Below, one piece after another: positions 1 to 13,611 of a stretch of 64,000 nt of DNA. Made by a program: the position numbers and the translations under genes. The DNA comes from Paramacrobiotus metropolitanus (Eukaryota > Tardigrada > Eutardigrada > Parachela > Macrobiotidae). Numbering within the stretch: the first letter of the stretch is position 1; every line of letters begins with the position of its first letter. The notes under the pieces were generated by a model. That model saw only the letters and a list, made by a program, of their open reading frames with translations. It did not search any database and was not told the DNA's origin. The stretch covers positions 744,001-808,000 of the forward strand of contig NW_026570234.1 in NCBI RefSeq assembly GCF_019649055.1, read 5' to 3'.

Positions 1-1178
1 TTTGTTTCATAGTTTCTAAGTTGATTGTGTGGCAGTTGAACCATTTTTCAGTGGTACTACAATGACCCTTTGCAGATATATACAGCCACTCTTCTAGTGT
101 TCCTTATAAAACTTTTGCGGCTGACAGATTTAAAGCCAGGTACAGAGGCTTGTAAAAATACAAATTTAAAGCCAGGTACAAGTACCTCTGTATTGTAATG
201 CAGAAATTCGATCCGTTTCATTAAAACAGATTATTGGTTGTTGATTTCATAGTCAAGTAAACTTGACTGACTTGAGTAATCCAAACAGTTTCTTATTGCA
301 GTAAATACTAATGAATCAAAACTGAAATCACTCATCAGTCAGGATCAGTGATTCGCAACTCCACGCATTGTACCGCGTTGTCGGGCTCACGGCTCAAAGT
401 CGTGGTTGTTTGCGGTTAAGTAATGATAAAAGGTGGCCTACGTCCTGAATTCCACAGCGCTTCTATCATCTCAAAAATCAGTTTTTATTTCCACTTGTCC
501 CTCTTCTAGCCTACTTGTACATACATGGCGCAAAAATAAGAATAAAAAGCCGACTTTTCCAGTTAAGAAAATACAATCAACTATGTATAACGAAGCCAAC
601 CCGCTCGTGTAAACAACCGTGCTGAAATCTGTGACTCTTCGGTACAAATGTCTAACAAAAACAGAGTGCCAACTGCATTGGGCAACTGCAAACGAGTCAA
701 ACTGTATAAAGAATTACGAGCTGACACGAGTGCGATATAAAACCCATACAGCCGCTAGACCACAGCCGGCAATTGCCAGTTTAATCATCCAGGCTTTCCA
801 TGCTGACAATCCGTTGGGAGGGTGTTGTTGGTGTTGCTGTATGATTTTAATTTTTTCCTTCAGCTGCTCATTATGTTGTATCCGTCTGTGACGGATTTCG
901 GCATCCCTTAAAAAGCATAAAACAACTGCGTGTTATTGTGCCACTCTTTTAATATTATAGACAAATCTCTCGTACAGACAAATCCTTTCAATCACGATAG
1001 TCTGAAGAATATCCACAAGAACTCTCAAACATCATAAATAAAAACTACAAGTATGAAACGTAGGGGAAGACATGTCACAATAAAGCACACCGAAACGTAA
1101 TTCGAAAATTCTTACAATACAGTACACTGAGTACAGTAATAAGGCACTATACAGATAAGTCCTTATGCAGTGAAAATT
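1..1178. other. 3' flank of the phosphatase gene, no supported gene
   Basis: AT-rich sequence downstream of the minus-strand phosphatase stop codon. A 16-base phrase (tttaaagccaggtaca) occurs twice between about 130 and 180, a small local duplication. The 90-codon open frame at 619-891 lacks an ATG start and recognisable domains, so I do not call it. Confidence 0.5.
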
Positions 1179-3863
1179 CTACCTTTTCTGCTGTTCAGCG
1201 AATCCCGGGTTAATACCGTTAATAACAATGGCCGGGCTTGCTGTACCGCCCAGAGCTCCGTCTAACAGTTGAGATTCTTCGTCCACCAACGGGACATCAC
1301 CGTTCATGCCCTCATATTTGCGTTTCCGGTTCTGTTCCTTCTGCTTCTCCAGCTGATCGAGTGACGGAGTACGACCATCCTGGCGGAGCAGTTCACGGCG
1401 CGGCGATTTTGGCGAAGCGGGAAGCTGAGAATCTGAGCAAGAAGGTGACATCTGAGGAGGAGCCACTGGCTTCTAAAAAGGGACACCAATAAAATACAAT
1501 GCTAATCCACGCTTTTGAAACTTCATATCAACACAAACTCGTAGAATGCACTTGCAATTATTGCTGAAGGGCCATTTATTACATCACCAACTTCCAAACC
1601 AATAGCGGTAATGTTAACAGAAGCCGATGTTTACCGATACTTCTGATCTTAGTCTTACCAACTCTAATTTGTCGGGGCGTTGTTTGGATGTCGCCACGGC
1701 TGGCGATGGTGTATCCAATAAGGCGCGCTGTTTCCCACGCATTATTGCTTGATAACAAAAGCGTAGTTGTTCTGGCGTCTGCACCATTCCCATACGCATG
1801 TTACGTAGCTCCACTAACTGAGAAGGAATATCCACGACCCGATATAGTGATAACTGCAATAGGACGAGCATATATTAGCATTACCATGAGGCATTTGCGC
1901 ATGCTGATGCAAGAACTATTTCAAAACCGACAGCGACAAACAAACGTAATAGCGCGTAATATGAATGCGTAATTCACAAAAACATTACTGTACTCGAGTC
2001 GCAAAAGTCTGATTCTATGTAATAATTAAGCTACGAAGGTTTTTGATAACACATTTTTCACAATTTGAAGATGCAATCAAAGTAAGCAGTATCTCCGCAA
2101 TAAAATCATGTGCAAAACTTGTAGAGGGGTGATAAACTTTTCACAATCTAACCAGAAGTTCACTGCAAGTGCTTGCAAAAAATACATAAATAAAAACAGA
2201 AATGCTATAAAAACTATAATTACAGGTGAACTAAAATTACTGTAAGTGCTACATGCAAGCCTCACTGACCAGGGCCAAGCAAACATCCACGAGAACGAAC
2301 GTTCCTGTTCGGCCAATACCAGCTGTGCAGTGCACAACAACAGGATTGGCTTCCTCCTTGTTCACATCTACGTCGAAGCAGCCTGACTGTCTAACTGCCG
2401 TCAGGAAGTCAAGAAATTCATCGGGACACTGGGGCACACCGAAATCCGGCCAATGAATAAAGTGAAACTGCTGCAGAACTCGTTCTTTCGAGGTAGAGCC
2501 ATCCGTAGATCGATACCGTACATTGACTGTACGGGTGATAAATACGGGATTGGTGATTTCTTTTGTCAGCGTTAAAGTAAACGTGTGGCAGCCATAGTCA
2601 TCTGGAAAACTTATCGAGCTTCCTTCTGTCTCTGGCCAATACGTTGCACAGGTCGGCTACAAACAGTAATCAAAAATTATCCCAGTGCACTCAACAAGTT
2701 GAAAGCGACAATAAAAACTTTTATGAAATACAAAAAGAAACTATAGACAGGATCGTTTAAATTCTTACCATGCCTTTCTCAATCAAGTTATTTAGCATCA
2801 CAACTACGGAGACGTTCTCGTGCCAAACCATTTCCCAAAAGTGGACACTGGTGGCCGGAAGTGGACCCTATAAAACGTCATTTCGTCAGATATTTCACCC
2901 ACTTCAAATGGATACACCGAAGTATCAAGCAAACCCTCAAAACATGACTGCATGATGTATCCAACAAGAACTGCCCATGCCAGCAACAATTATTGCCATG
3001 TTAGGTAATTTTGGTCAACTAAATGAGTCGCTACATATCCATGGGAAGAATAAACATTTCACGGAACGAGCCTCAAGTACAAGGCATTTTTAAAGGCCTT
3101 TTAATGGATAATCCAATCCCGACAATGACGACAAAATGCATCTGTACCTGAGCGCATATGTAAGACCGGCGCGCTGAAGGGACTTTAACATAGCTGGCAT
3201 TTATGTAATCCGATCCTTTCTGACAAGGTCGCAGCAGAACCCTTGTGCGATCATCTTCAAAGATCAAAAACGCTCATGTAATCAATCTCATTCAGTAAGA
3301 CGATACTGCGATTCCAGACAGAAAAGAATCACAACATACAAGGCAGTACATCTTTGAAGCGGTTGCGGTTTAAACTTTCCGGTTTCTTCGATTCGTTTAT
3401 ACTGAATTCTGGAGTATGTTTGCCACTTTTGTTCCGTAATGCCTAAAACAGGAATGCTTATTTAAATTTCCAATTAATCGAGGCCTTTTAAAACAAGTCA
3501 TCCCACAAGCGCAATAAACGATGCAAGCTGCGCAGTGGCGGCATGAATATTTCGCGCTAAACGATAATAAGATTCTTGTAAACAGCTGAAAAGTTCCAAA
3601 AATACACCAGTTAGGCGATTCCCCGAAAGAAAATCGATTGCATTTTAAAGAACAGTGAATACAATGCCTGTCCCGATAAAAACGCTCACACTGCAAGCGA
3701 GCCCAGTGTAATCGTAATCACGAAGCGGCATTGCCACTCGATTTATCGTACACGCCAGGCATCCGCGCTTCCAGGAAAGTTTGACGAAACAACTTACTTG
3801 GAACAGTTTATGCCACGAACTGGCCTTATCTATCTCCTCAAACTCCTCTTCCAGAGATGGCAT
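1179..3863 (-). CDS. PTPN1/PTPN2: Non-receptor protein tyrosine phosphatase, PTP1B/TC-PTP subfamily
   Basis: Dephosphorylates phosphotyrosine on signalling proteins; this family attenuates receptor and JAK/STAT pathways. Seven exons join in phase: 3798-3863, 3340-3442, 3148-3254, 2769-2867, 2270-2656, 1659-1853 and 1179-1472, giving 416 aa. The N-terminus [12 protein letters not shown] resembles TC-PTP. Visible motifs are the phosphotyrosine-recognition loop ([12 protein letters not shown]), DYINAS, the WPDFG loop with the general acid (about D196), and the catalytic loop [11 protein letters not shown] with nucleophile about C235. The tail has proline-rich SP sites and a basic RKRK cluster near residue 368. 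It ends without a hydrophobic anchor, like the nuclear TC45 isoform of human PTPN2 and unlike ER-anchored PTP1B. The pocket tyrosine (Y46 of PTP1B) is Phe here. It lies head to head with CABIN1. Confidence 0.93.
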
Positions 3864-4695
3864 GTTGGCTCCAGAAGCAGGCAGCATATAAAGCACAATA
3901 ATTCCTGAAATAATGATTTTGAAAGATGGAAACCTAATCCCAACTGAAGTGCAAGGTCGATGCAATTAAACACGCTGCATGTCTGATCCCTGCTAGTGGC
4001 ATAATCAGTGTTGTCGACAACAGCAGGTAAGTGCACAAGTCATGGCCGAATTAACAGTCCTGTGCATCATCGAAAATTCACGTCAAAAACAAATTTTTGT
4101 ATCAAATGAAGGCTTCTCGCTAATTCAAAGCTTTCGAATCAACCACATGGTTCCAAAATGTTTTCGCTAGGATTTCTGGAAAAAATACAAAAGACTCAGT
4201 TTGACTTCAATTCAGAACTAAAGCCTGCAGCCTTGAAAACCAAAGTTCCGCTCGGTATTTTTACTGCGTGTGCTGATACTACGAAAAGGCGTGCGTAGGT
4301 TAAGCATAGCGCGTGCCGCATGAGTTAATACGGCGGTAGATACGCCACGCATACGCGCAGAAGTACGTACTGTACGCTGCGTGTATTGGAATGGCAAAAA
4401 TAAGTAACAAACAAACAGAAACAAAAGTTACAAAACCAGAGAGTTGTATTTTTCACAATTAATAATTTCTGATTCATGATTCATTAGACTTTTTTGTTCG
4501 TTTCTAGAGTTTTATAATGTTCCCTTGACGGCTTTTGCCTCTTTATTTTTAGTTTTCTGTCTTATTAATCACCGAATGCACGCAAGCAGATCCAGCAGGT
4601 GCTATGTTATGGTGTCTGGTAGATTTCTAGTGTCTAGCTGTTCTTGATTTAGTCAGCATGCTCAGTGGCTCACATGTCAGTAAGAAATCCCTGAA
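3864..4695. promoter_or_regulatory. Shared upstream region of PTPN and CABIN1
   Basis: About 830 bases separate the two divergent start codons, so promoters for both genes should lie here. No clear TATA box or coding exon was found. The core positions are inferred from gene orientation only. Confidence 0.45.
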
Positions 4696-7600
4696 ATGAG
4701 CTCGTTCAGTATTAATCAGCTTATTTCGGATGATGATTCTTCAGCACCGGCGGAAAACGCGAATAATGGCAGTGAAAATGTTCAGCGACGACCCTGCATT
4801 GAGGACGATGACGAAGACGAGAAGGAAAACACGAATGTGGACGCCGTCCACACGGCACAGATGAACGAGCTCAACGAACTGCACATCGAATCCGATGTCG
4901 TGGTCAGCAAAGTTATCAACAACGGCGTTGCGGAAGATTTTCAGTCCGACGATGCTTCCGCTGATGTTGTGCTGGATCAGCTTGATACGGAGACGGAACG
5001 AAATCGGAAGAAAGTCGATGATGGCATACGTAACGACGAAGTCAACCGAGAAAGGATGGCTGAAAATTCTCGGCCATGGGATGTAAGCAAGCTGCAAGTG
5101 GAAACTGATTTTTTTCTGCTCATGCACTCTTCTAACACTCTGGGACTGTTAAAATGGAGCATCATAGAACCTATTGTACCCTTTATTTTCGACCAAGCGG
5201 ACGTTGTTATCGCGAATAAGCATAATTTGTTGATTTTTCTTAAAGATGGATGTGATCTCACCAGTCAGGTCTGAATACAAATTTCTTAAAGAATCTTACG
5301 GCATGTCATATTTCGACTCGTTCGCGTTCGAATTATTGCGGGCATGTTTTGCTGGATTTTTTGGGTATTTCTTAATGAGATTTTTTTGAGAAGGCATATA
5401 TTTATTTTAGGGAAATTGCGCAAATGAGGGGGAAGAAATGGAAGTAGATGCCGAAATGGAGATAGATCATCGCGTATTGGAAGGCCTGGATGATCCGCCG
5501 GATGTTGAGATGAATGATGAGATGCATATAAGCTCGGACGATGAGGCTCCTGAAATTCCTTCCTCGGATTTTCCGGAGTCTGATTCCGACAGTGAAATGC
5601 CATTGACGGTAGAAGCACGGGAAGAACGGTTACTGGAACGCTATATTCATGCTCTCGGTGTTTTGCGCACGATCCCTTTGGCGGTCCACAATAGCGCTGA
5701 ATTATCGAGGAAAGTCGATAAGCTGAAGGAAAGATTTGCCCTGATCCTGCAACAAATTCCGGATGGTGAAGTGGATAGCGAGGATACCACCATTATGGAT
5801 AATCGCATGAAGGCGTTGAGATTTGCAATACTAAAAAATATTTCCAGCTTGTTTCAGCGCCAATTAAATTACGACAAGGCCTTGGAATTTCTCATGGCGG
5901 CGGCAGAATTAGACCGCACCGACGTGGTCATGCTGTACGATATGGGACGGTTAGCGGTGAAGATGGATAACTTTCCGATGGCTGCCAATTTCTTTCAGGA
6001 GGCGTTGACGGTGAGAAACAATCACTGGCCGTCGCTGGACGCCCTGATTACGCTGATGTATGCTTTAAATTTTCTGCCTGTTTGTTTGGAATATTGTCAT
6101 ACGGCATTACGTTTGGAGCCAGCGAATAAACGGGCTTTAGCTTATGTGCACCGGATTTTTGAGGAGCATGATTATTTTAAGGAGGAATGGAGGGACAGAT
6201 TTAGAAGGGTTTCGGATTTTGTGGGAAAGCCTTTAAAATTTGACAGTCAGAAATTTTTGAGTGAAGCGGATGACATCAAAAAGCGGTGGTATAGACCTGG
6301 ATTGGTCGGGGACAGTGCTGCCTCATTGGAGCTCCAAAGAGTGGAATTTCCAAAATTAACGAACTGGACATTTTTGGGCTATATTGAAGCTGTAATCGCG
6401 TTCTACGCCCATCTAAACTCCAATAGGGTAGGAGTACGTACTTATAACGAGGTTTAATACGCATAACTTATGGTTAGACCATTTTAAATTATATTCCGGC
6501 TTCGCAGTTACGTTAATTTTGCACATAGTAATAGTACCGTACATTCATGCAGTAGCTGCCGCTGCGGAAGACGAATTAATGAAACTCGAAGTCACATATT
6601 AAAACTTACTTGTTTCTTCGTCTGATAATTTAGCTGTGGAATAGCGTTATCGTTGTTTCGGAAGACCGTTTAGTACCGGAAGGCATTTATCCAATGGCAG
6701 GAGACGAAGAAACGAATAATTCCACCGCAGAAATGATCGTGGTTTGTGAGGAAACCGCGACGGTAGACACCGGTGCACGTTCTATTCAACGCTCAAAACA
6801 TCGCAAAGTCGATCCTGTATTTTTTGAATTTGCGGATAAACGACGGTCTCCGAGGGTGAGGTGCAGTTTGGAAATTTATGTTTGTCCATAAGTGGGAATA
6901 CCGATACAAGTGATACTTTCATGCTTGAGTCAGAATGATTAGTATTGCGTTTGTTTGTAGACAAAATCGCATACGAGAAATGATGAGGCTTACATTCGTC
7001 ATTTCGTCAATAAACACCTTTTACTAGTATTTGGCGATGAGCTGGCTGATAAAATCGTCGGTAATGGGAGTGAATCTTCATCTGGTATTGTGTCACCGAA
7101 CAAAATCCCATCGCGAGTAAAGCTGCTCTTTGCCAGTTCTGCCGCTGAAGTGGAAACTGTGATTGGTTTATTACAAAGCGCCAAAGATAAGTTTATCAAC
7201 GGAGTCATTCGCAGTTGCCTTCAATTCCTCGCGAACAATGTGGAATGCAAATGGTAAGTTATCAATGAATTATAACCGAAAAACACAACCAAATAAAATT
7301 GGACGCTACGCGGTAACATTGTTCACATGCAAATCTGAGCGATTGACACCAAAATGACCTTAATTTCAGGCCGGATTCGCTTGTTAGTACGTATGTCGAC
7401 CTGTATTATGTCATTGCCAGCGACGAGCTTTTTTCCTTCCTTTGCGAAATATACCCCGGTAATGGAATCACGTACAAGACATGCCGTTCTGTTTGCTTTG
7501 TGTGCCTTGGAAATAATGGTGGACCACTGGATGAATTTTGGGATTATTGGGGAATTGTAAGCACTACCTGTATCACTATCTTCGACTCCTAATGACGACA

Positions 7601-10600
7601 CACTTTTACTTGAAATTAAACGGGCTACACATTTTAAACCAGTAAAGTTTGCTAATTTTGTCACAGATCTGTTTTTGTGTAAGTACTGTATATTTGTCAA
7701 AACCGGCATATGTTTCCAGGCCGCGCAACTTTGAGAAAGATTTGGCTTACGTTACGGTTTGGCCTTTCTCAAATGAACTTTCCGCTGAGGAGGACCAGAC
7801 GATGCACTTGCGAATATTATTTCTGCTGTTTAAATGGCATGCACTGCGAAATGAACTGGAGGATATGAAGGTTTATCTGGAAGAACTTAACAAGCGTCTC
7901 GACGAGACGACAGAAATTGTCCTGCCAAACTTGAAGAATCAGAATACACTCAGTAAAGGTAAGGGCCGGTTATTATAAAGGAATTTGTTTGAAAGCGTTT
8001 TTGTGCGTATAGTCATTAAGAATGTGTGTTGTATTTATTGCCAGCCATGTTAGTTTTCATTTGTCAAAAACTTTGCGCAACTGCTTGTATTAGTTAGTGA
8101 CTGCTTTAGGTATCGTTGCGCGTTTATTGACTGGTAACGAAACTGGGGATCGTCTTTCGGAAATGGAAAAGCTTTTCGTGAAGAAAACTACGAAGATGTG
8201 GTTAAAATTGCTGCCGATTTGGTGGAGAACCGCAATGAACACGATGTAAGATATCGATTTAAGCTAACCATGTTCGCTGACTGCTGAACACTTATTTTGT
8301 ATTGGATAATTGCAAACCGTTTTGTGTTTTCGCAGCGATCAGCCGATGGTCCAGTTATCGCTTCGTTCCACGCAAAATTTGCATTATCATCTGCCCTGAT
8401 ATTGAAAAAAATGGACCTGTACTTGAATTTTGCTGCATTTTTCATCCAGAATCTTTTGGATCAGATTATACCACCTGTGGACGAGAAGGAACTGGAAAAG
8501 CGAAAGCTTTTAAAGCAAACTCTGTTGGAAATTTGCGATGATATAGCAAAGTAATTGCTTATTTTGAACGAGTGTCTCCACTTTTACGGAGCGTGGTTTT
8601 ATAACAGGATGGACAAGGATCCGAAGTCCTCACTGCAGTTCACATCTTTACCGCGAGATTTGTTGTCCGCATGGGCCAAATCGATGATGGAACTGTGCAT
8701 AATATTGGTACATACGGCTGATGGAAACACTCGGCGTCCGACCACCTTGTCGCCTTTTTGCGTTCTTTATAAAATATTGCTTGCGTAAGACGAGGTTTTT
8801 TGATTGCTTGCTTGGCCACCTTTCCAAACGCAGTTTGCCGTTTACAGTGGTGAGATAAAGCTATCCGGCTCACCTGGCGATGCGTCCGTTCATTTTCTGG
8901 AAGAGCTGCACGAATACCTTGGAGGGTACGCAGTTATTACGACTGCATTTTCTCCTTTTGCTTGATTTTGATGTGCATTTTTGCAGGCATAATTGGTGTA
9001 CGGTGGGGAATGGTCAGTTGCTCCATGTGGCTGTGGAGCGGCTTTGCAAGGAATTTGCTAAGCGCCGTAATGAAGAAACCGAGGATCATGCCATCCCCAC
9101 GGCCGATATTGAATATGATTTGGATCAGTGCTTCTCTTGTCTGTATGGCTTGACTAAGAACACGGATCGCTATGTACAGTTTCACAACGCCAACAAAGTA
9201 AGTTTTTCGAAATTGGGACACTGGGATGTGTAATTACTTAAGTACAATGTTTTATGACTGCACGTATTTATTGGCTTTAAAATTTTCCACTTTACTTTCC
9301 AGTTCGCTACTACGAATATATGTGCATAAGTTTTTGTCACTGTTTTTCAGTGCAGTTGTGATACAAAATATGCAATATTTTGTTTTGCTTGTTCAGGTGG
9401 ACCTTACGCTTGCCCACGCGGTTTCTTTGTACCAGTTTTATGAGCCGGTGGAACTTCCTGAACATGACGGTTTTCGCAGTGACTGCATTTCCCAGGAGAC
9501 GGTGAATGCACTGACCAAGATCCGACCGCTGATTGCTACTATACCGTACTCAGTATCTCGGGAAGAATTACAGGATTTTATCCATGAATTCGATTCCATC
9601 AGTGAACAACCCGACGTACCAAGCGGGAAATCCTCCTTTGACGGCTCAACATCGGAAGCGATTATTTGCAAAAATCTTTTCTATCTGTTAGCGGATTTTT
9701 ACCATAAGAGCGGAGAAAATACACGCGCACTGAGGCTTTATCTTTCGGATTTGTGTGTCAATCCGGATCGTTTTGATTCATGGGCGGGCTTGGCGCTCAA
9801 TAAAGCCGCCGAGGTGGACAAAAAGCTTCGCTCGGTAAAAGTCTTCGGCTTTTGCCTTTGCTAGTCAAGCATTTCGGGTGCTTTATCTAATTCAGTGTAT
9901 TATTACGTATTATACACATGCGGTTTTTTTGGGTAGTTTGAACTAAAACCGGATCCTAAAATTTTTGAAGAAGCCATGGAAGCAGTTGCATGTTTTGGGA
10001 TCGCTTTGAAAATGAAACGCAGTTCAGAGCACTTATGGATTGAATGCTTGAACGTGGTATATCCACTGCACACATACCTCAGTCGGCAGCTCGTACAGGT
10101 GAGTGTTCTGTTTCGAGGTCCTCTTTTTAAAGAAACTGTTTAACTTCATGTTCTTGGAAATTCGAAGTCGATGCATTTTTCTAACTAACGGTTGTATTGT
10201 TCCGTATTTTGGTAGCATGATTTATTAAAGTTTGACTTGATTTATTTGCAGAGTGCTCAGTTCCGCTTGAAACCAGAAATAAAAAAGGAATTAAGACTCC
10301 ATCGCCATAGTCTCCTGAATCTGGCTCAAAAAGTCTGTTTGAATGCTGAAGATTGCGAAGAACGGCATGAGGGCTGGCTGAGCCAGTATATGTTGGGCAA
10401 AACGTATGAAAAACTGGAAAAGAACAAACCATGGAAATATTTGTCACAATATGTAGCAGCCGGTCGTTGTCTTCATTTGGACAAAGCTTCTTATCCTGCC
10501 AAAATTGCCTATTATAAAGCTCCGCGTTTGTCTGTGGAAGCACTGGAAATGTATTACCGCGTGATCGCATCATCACTGAAATATATGTCCAGTCGAAATC

Positions 10601-12695
10601 GTGCCAGTCATGTCACGGCGGAAGGACTGCAGGCGGTAGAGTTTTATCTGACGGTGATTTCCAAGAGTTCACTGGCTGCTAGTAAAGAAATGGGAAGAAG
10701 GGAAGCCGACCGAGAAACGGAAGAGTAAGATCGCTAAAAATGTGTGGACGAAATATGAATTGATGCCCATATGGATACGTTTGTGCGATACGTGTTTGGT
10801 ATTCCAGCAGAATGATCGACGATTTGATATTTACCAAAACGTACAGATTTTATAATAATTACAAGAATCGTATGGCAGCGGTAGTCAGCCGATTATACTG
10901 ATCTGTTTGTGACAGGGAAATGTTTGTGATAAAGCGATCCGTAAATGCGTCCATACTGGAGCGACTGCAATGGACGGATATTGAGATCAAGGAAGACTTG
11001 GAAAAATGGAAACTCGAACTAATCCAGAAATGTGTCGCGGGATTACATTTATGTTTGACGCGATACCCGGAGCATTACAAGTCCCTTTACCGCCTGGCCA
11101 GATTGTATTATGATTATCCACCTTTAAAGGTTGGCCGCATTTTTATAGCATGTGCGATATTTTATACGGTTGACAATCTTGAATTTTGTTGTAGGATTTG
11201 TCGAAAACCAAAGATCTGTTGATGGGTTCAGCGATCTCCTGGCAAGATTGTCCACATTTGCCTTCGGCCGGATTGTTTCAAAACCGTAAACCAAATGCCT
11301 TTTTCCGTGGTGTTTGGCATATAAAATCTGAGGAGATCCAGAGGCCATTGAGCTTTCCTTCGCATATGTACCGCTCGGTTTTGCTAATGATCGACGTGCT
11401 AACAGAACTTCGCGAAAATCTCCAGTTATTGCAGATTTTTCAACAGTTAGCCAAGCCGCCAGATGCACTTAACAAGTAAATTCGCTATGACCTCTTGCTG
11501 TATTTTTAGCAGGCGACCTCATTAGTTTTTCGCATTACGCTTTGCTTGGTAATAAGTTACATTTGTGAACTTGTTTGGTGTCGCTGGTGTTGAGAGAATT
11601 AGACAGATTAGTAGACAGTAAGGTTGCATTCATAGCTGGTATAAATTTTTCACATAATGGAAGAGTAATCTTATTTTATCTTTTTAGGCGGTATTTACGT
11701 ATCGATGATTACCATTATTTGTCGGAATATGCGCTGAAATCTTCGCTGCATTCGGTCATGAACCGCATTGATGATTATGAAACGGAATCATGCTCGGAAG
11801 ATGTGAAAATTACTTTCCTCAAAGAGGTTTTGAAAGTTTGGCAAGCCGCCCGTAAAGAGAACCTTAAAGCCAGTCACGTAAATCTGGCCAATTCCATGTT
11901 GTCCCACGCCTATCTGCGTATAATTGAGGGAGTGCACAAGACTCATTGCCCGGTAAGAAAATTTTGCCTGTGACCTTAATGAAGTCTTTGTTACCGGTCT
12001 TTTGAAAATTCTAACGTATATTATTTCTAAAGATTACTAGAAATATAGTGCCACACTGTTTAGCTTTCGTGCCACTTTGTTTAGGTTTCGGGATAGATTT
12101 TACGTACAAATGTACTTTCCGTAGAAGCATGTTTTCCATAAGGACTTGTTTTCTGAAACCTGATCTTGGTTTCTGGCGAATTTAGAAAACTGTATACTGT
12201 TTCGCTTTCTTGAGTTTCTCTATAGTGACGTAGGTATTTTTTCCTTGCTTGTCGTGTTAAGCAGAACTGTTCGATTTCTAGGTTGTTCCTCCGCAAGATT
12301 TAGTAGAGAAATCCGCTAAATTCATCCAACAAGTGCAGTTTCGTGCTCCTAAACCCCCGCAAAGACCGGTCGTTACTATTAATTTATCTACCGGATTACC
12401 GGAAGAACCAGAAACGGAAAAGAATCCAGTGGGAGAACCCGTACATGCTTCGTCTTCGAAACTTGACCAGATGGAACCCGAAACAGAACCCAGTGGTTCA
12501 ACAGTTAACCCGGCAGAAAACGAGATAACGGCGCTGGAATTGGAGCGCATGGAAGACAACTTGGAAGATGACGCCGATTTAATGGCGGCTATTGATTTTG
12601 GTCTGACTCCCGGTAACCTGAACACCATTAATCTGGCGGCAATAGATATGGATGCTCTTGATCGGGATACCGAGATGTTGGACGGACAGGGTTGA
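4696..12695 (+). CDS. CABIN1: Calcineurin-binding protein cabin-1 (HIRA-complex subunit)
   Basis: CABIN1 is the TPR scaffold of the HIRA/UBN/ASF1 histone H3.3 chaperone complex and also binds calcineurin. Exons in phase: 4696-5082, 5411-6427, 6634-6855, 6961-7253, 7370-7556, 7667-7958, 8172-8245, 8336-8550, 8608-8784, 8848-8925, 8987-9197, 9397-9834, 9937-10098, 10252-10724, 10916-11129, 11195-11475, one at about 11575-11955, and 12282-12695. The product is roughly 1,800 aa (human about 2,200). After an acidic N-terminus come TPR helices (NYDKALEFLMAAAELD, HWPSLDALITLMYAL). Cabin-1 signatures follow: CLYGLTKN, YLLADFYHKSGE, NPDRFDSWAGLAL, YPEHYKSLYRLARLYY and FFRGVWHIKSEEI. The last exon carries PVVTIN (12366-12383), which fits the degenerate calcineurin PxIxIT motif. 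The junctions near 10.7 kb and 11.5 kb are not fully settled. The 57-base intron 8551-8607 contains an in-frame stop. Confidence 0.93.
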
Positions 12696-13611
12696 TCTCA
12701 AAGGTTTTTTTACTCATTGTAAATCTCAGTTTATTTTTTGCATTTGTGTATACTTGCTTGTTGTATGGTTTGAATTTTTTTGATTGGTTTTAAAATGGTT
12801 TGCTTTTCGTTGTATTATACAGAATTACGTACGTGGATGACGTTTGTATTGTCCTTTTCGTTTATATTTCGTTGAAATAAGGAGTGGTAGTATTGGGTTG
12901 TGCTCACGCTCGGCTAGCTTGTTTTAGCTGGCTAAATTGTCAATAAACAGTGAAAAGCAGTGATTAGCTGTTTGTGGAAGACATATTTTTGCCATGTAAA
13001 TGAGTGACAAGTGCTGGATTTTTCTCACAACCCTCCATTAGCTGTGCCGGAAATGCAGTTTAACCTGGGATGACTGGTGCGGGCAGGAATCTGGACGTGT
13101 CTATCAGTTGTCTGCTTTCACTTACGCAACAAACTGAATTAAGACGTTTGAACAAACTCTATCTCCGTACATTAAGTGCGAAGGCACACTGATACGAAAA
13201 TCTCTTTTACGAGGAAACAGATCCAAGTGTAAAAGATGTGGGTAATTACCATCATGTCCGTAGAGATGCAGTTAGAGTTATATAAAGAGCGCCGGAGATA
13301 AGTGACTTGGAAAGGATGTATATGACAGTAGTGCAATACGCTTGCACTGCGTAGCGTAACTTGAGCTTATTAACTGCCGTGCATCAGTTACAACTGCTGG
13401 TCATTTATGAAGATTAAAATCCCATCCGCACTATTGCAAAATAAGTAGCACACTGATTATGGCGGGAGTGTAATTATTTTTCTTGAAATGTATATGTTTA
13501 CTTGCGAAAAGGCATTGCTAGATGAGCCGCAAAACTGTATGAGAAATGTTCTATGTAGTCTGATTAATCACCTATTTATGTTAGAGGTTTATGCCATAAT
13601 TTATTTCGGGC
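12696..13611. other. CABIN1 3' region and GPCR upstream region
   Basis: Contains an AATAAA hexamer at 12942-12947, a candidate CABIN1 poly(A) signal. A TATATAAAG-like sequence near 13279 lies about 330 bases upstream of the receptor start codon and is a possible core promoter element. No coding exon was seen. Confidence 0.35.

Noticed and set aside
619-891. 90-codon frame with a Cys-rich end (GGCCWCCCM)
   Set aside because: No true start, no homology I recognise, located in the 3' flank of a gene.
8551-8607. In-frame TAA at 8552-8554 inside CABIN1, suggesting readthrough or a pseudogene
   Set aside because: A 57-base intron (gtaatt...aacag) removes it and keeps the frame and phase.
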